Positions 6,498 through 7,998 of a stretch of DNA of 7,998 bases are shown here, piece after piece (position 1 is the stretch's first letter; the number at the start of each line of letters is the position of its first letter). Under the pieces are notes generated by a model. It did not search any database and was not told where the DNA came from. It saw only the letters and a program-made list of their open reading frames with translations. The position numbers and the translations under genes are program-made. This stretch comes from CAZGSG01 sp964528095 (lineage in GTDB: Bacteria > Bacteroidota > Bacteroidia > Chitinophagales > Chitinophagaceae), in the NCBI GenBank assembly GCA_964528095.1, contig CAZGSG010000268.1, forward strand, positions 1 to 7,998, in the 5' to 3' direction.

Positions 6498-7380
6498 AAA
6501 AATTGAGACTGACTGCCGCAAAGGAAGCAGGCCTTTCACTCAGTGTATAAAAACCTGAGCGGTCATTTCTGAAACAAACAGCCTCACCCTGAGGCTCTGG
6601 CAAATATTTTAACTGGACAGGTTTCCTCTTTAATGCCTGTTCTATACTTTCTGTTTTTTTCCTTTTCCAGTAATTCAGGGAGAGATATGTTTTAATAATG
6701 ATCTCCTGTCCATCGGCAGAACAGGCTGCACTCACCACGCCATTATAGGCAAGCGACCCTACATATACCACAGTATTCAAACCAGTAGTATTTTGCGGGT
6801 AAGGGAATTTGAAAATAAGAGAAACAGCATCTCTTTTGGTAATAATATAGATATCGCTGGTTTTAGGGTCTACCAATATCGCTTCCGCATCATGTGAACC
6901 ATCAGGATATTTGAAGCTGAGCTTGTCGGCAATAAAGACGGTATCGACAGCAGCGGCCGGTTCGGGGAAACGGTAAATAAAATACTCTTTGTGAAGTCGC
7001 TTGTTATCGCCTATATCTGCCAGATAAATATAACTGGTACCTTTTACAGGGCCGTTGCCAACGGCTATATCTTCCCAGTCTCGGTTGGTCGCTGGTTTGA
7101 TGTTTATCTTTTTTTCTATACGCCCTTCACGATCCATTAAAAACAGGTCATTGGGATTACCACTATCCTGCTCAATCCATAAATAGCCGGGATTTATTTT
7201 GCTGTCGGCTATGCCTGAAGCTTCATCGACCACTCCTGGTAATATTTCTTTGGCGATAGCTGTTGCAGCAAATTTTGTCGCTATAACCTGGGCATTGACC
7301 TGTTTTTGGCAACCCAGCAGCAGCATACCAATGATTAATACATAGGGCCGGCGATACGCTGGCGTTTTAATTCTTTTCAT
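6484..7380 (-). CDS. exported propeller-like protein of unknown function
   Basis: This 298-residue protein has an N-terminal export signal after a short basic stretch. LLGC (Cys24) fits a lipobox, while VNA-QV (30/31) fits a normal signal-peptidase site, so lipidation is uncertain. The mature part has a recurring acidic pattern: EASGIADS (53-60), a DSGNPNDLF strand (72-80), DWEDIAVG (101-108), YLADIGDN (119-126), YPDGSHDAEAILVDP (158-172), SADGQEIIIKTY (221-232) and PQGEAVCF (263-270). This resembles beta-propeller proteins grouped with phytase-like esterases or SdiA-regulated families; the acidic clusters could bind calcium. No catalytic residue set can be named. The ATG at 7380 is used because the signal peptide begins directly after it. 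It is divergent from the mtfA-like gene and lies 99 bases upstream of the ester hydrolase gene, with a possible terminator between them. Confidence 0.75.
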   Translation of the reverse strand: MKRIKTPAYRRPYVLIIGMLLLGCQKQVNAQVIATKFAATAIAKEILPGVVDEASGIADSKINPGYLWIEQDSGNPNDLFLMDREGRIEKKINIKPATNRDWEDIAVGNGPVKGTSYIYLADIGDNKRLHKEYFIYRFPEPAAAVDTVFIADKLSFKYPDGSHDAEAILVDPKTSDIYIITKRDAVSLIFKFPYPQNTTGLNTVVYVGSLAYNGVVSAACSADGQEIIIKTYLSLNYWKRKKTESIEQALKRKPVQLKYLPEPQGEAVCFRNDRSGFYTLSERPASFAAVSLNFYKRE

Positions 7381-7421
7381 TTCTACCGGAAATATACATG
7401 ATTGTTCAGGTAAGATAAACT

Positions 7422-7429
7422 CAAAAATA
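7422..7429 (-). promoter_or_regulatory. possible -7 element for the propeller-like gene
   Basis: On the minus strand this reads TATTTTTG, a full match to TAnnTTTG, about 42 bases upstream of the ATG at 7380. No -33 element is seen at the usual 19-21-base spacing. The region is A/T-rich, so a chance match is possible. Confidence 0.3.
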
Positions 7430-7490
7430 AACCAGGAAAGAAAAGGTTATTATTAAAGAAAAATAAGAAACACTTATATTCATATTAATT

Positions 7491-7998
7491 ATGGATAGTT
7501 TCCTGTTCATCATACTGATACTGGCCCTTCTCTTTCTTATTGTGCTCCTCATCTTTGTGCGAAAAAGAAAGCCTGTGCCGTTATTGCCAATACCCGTTAG
7601 TTACAAACAGATTTTACTTGAACAGGTTGTATTTTATGAGCAATTGGATGCTTCAAAAAAAAACGAATTTGAAGTACGCATGCAGGACTTTCTATCGCAG
7701 GTGCGAATAAGTGGGGTTAACACCACTGTAGAAGATCTTGACCGGGTATTAATTGCTGCCAGCGCCATTATACCCATCTTTGGATTTCCAGAATGGCAAT
7801 ATATCAATCTACGCGAAGTATTATTGTACCCCGATTCTTTTAATACAGAGTTTGACCAAAAAGGCGCCGATCGGGATACACTGGGTATGGTGGGTACCGG
7901 ACCTTTACAGAATGTAATGATCTTATCGAAACATGAATTAAGACAGGGGTTTTTGAATAAGACGGGTAAGAATAATACCGCCATTCATGAATTCGTAC
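7491..7998 (+). CDS. mtfA: MtfA-like M90 zinc peptidase, N-terminal part
   Basis: The frame from the ATG at 7491 stays open to the right edge and gives 169 residues. Residues about 4-23 form a strongly hydrophobic membrane segment followed by RKRK, so the protein is probably anchored with its catalytic part in the cytoplasm. The rest matches the MtfA (M90) family: a helical region with FYEQLDASKKNEFEVRMQDF (51-70), an AASAIIPIFGFPEW strand and turn (about 93-106), a YPDSF motif, a G-rich turn and LSKHELRQGF. It ends at IHEFV, the start of the HEFxH zinc motif (His166, Glu167); the second His and the later Glu ligand lie outside the window. In Escherichia coli MtfA is an aminopeptidase that binds the Mlc repressor; in this group its partner is unknown. 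It is divergent from the propeller-like gene across 110 bases, and no clear promoter was found for it. Confidence 0.88.
   Translation, partial: MDSFLFIILILALLFLIVLLIFVRKRKPVPLLPIPVSYKQILLEQVVFYEQLDASKKNEFEVRMQDFLSQVRISGVNTTVEDLDRVLIAASAIIPIFGFPEWQYINLREVLLYPDSFNTEFDQKGADRDTLGMVGTGPLQNVMILSKHELRQGFLNKTGKNNTAIHEFV

Overview
The window looks like chromosomal DNA of a Bacteroidota bacterium, probably of the Chitinophagaceae type. This is inferred from protein style (lipoproteins with a lysine/aspartate-rich start after the lipid cysteine, many secreted hydrolases ending their signal peptides in A-Q), weak Shine-Dalgarno sequences, and several sites resembling the Bacteroidota -7 element (TAnnTTTG). 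No mobile element, tRNA, rRNA, CRISPR array or phage gene was seen. There is a 10-base run of N at 1644-1653.

Layout, left to right. A LacI-type palindrome and a weak promoter precede ubiX (+, flavin prenyltransferase). UbiX converges on a serine beta-lactamase/esterase-family gene (-). The space between the two stop codons is filled by an array of eleven 7-base units with no C on the + strand. The beta-lactamase-family gene has an in-frame TAG near its start and contains the N run. Upstream of it, on the same strand and 52 bases away, is a secreted GH5 glucanase (-), then a hypothetical protein (-). A lipoprotein with YD-like repeats (+) converges on a large secreted hydrolase (-), with a bidirectional terminator between them. 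That hydrolase carries the full catalytic triad and acidic cluster of alpha-amino-acid ester hydrolases. Upstream of it is a propeller-like exported protein (-), which is divergent from an mtfA-like M90 metallopeptidase (+) that runs off the right edge just inside its HExxH motif.

The genes do not form one obvious pathway. Most are single exported hydrolases or lipoproteins of a polymer- and peptide-degrading lifestyle. GH5 and the beta-lactamase-family gene could be co-transcribed, and so could the propeller protein and the ester hydrolase, although a hairpin lies between the latter two. No stretch without a gene exceeds about 210 bases. The longest are 2848-3057, which holds only a possible -7 element, and 3484-3680, which holds the lipoprotein promoter and a doubtful short Cys-rich reading frame. 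I do not see a convincing new multi-gene system. The most distinctive signals are the heptamer array, the ester hydrolase active site, and the interrupted beta-lactamase-family gene.
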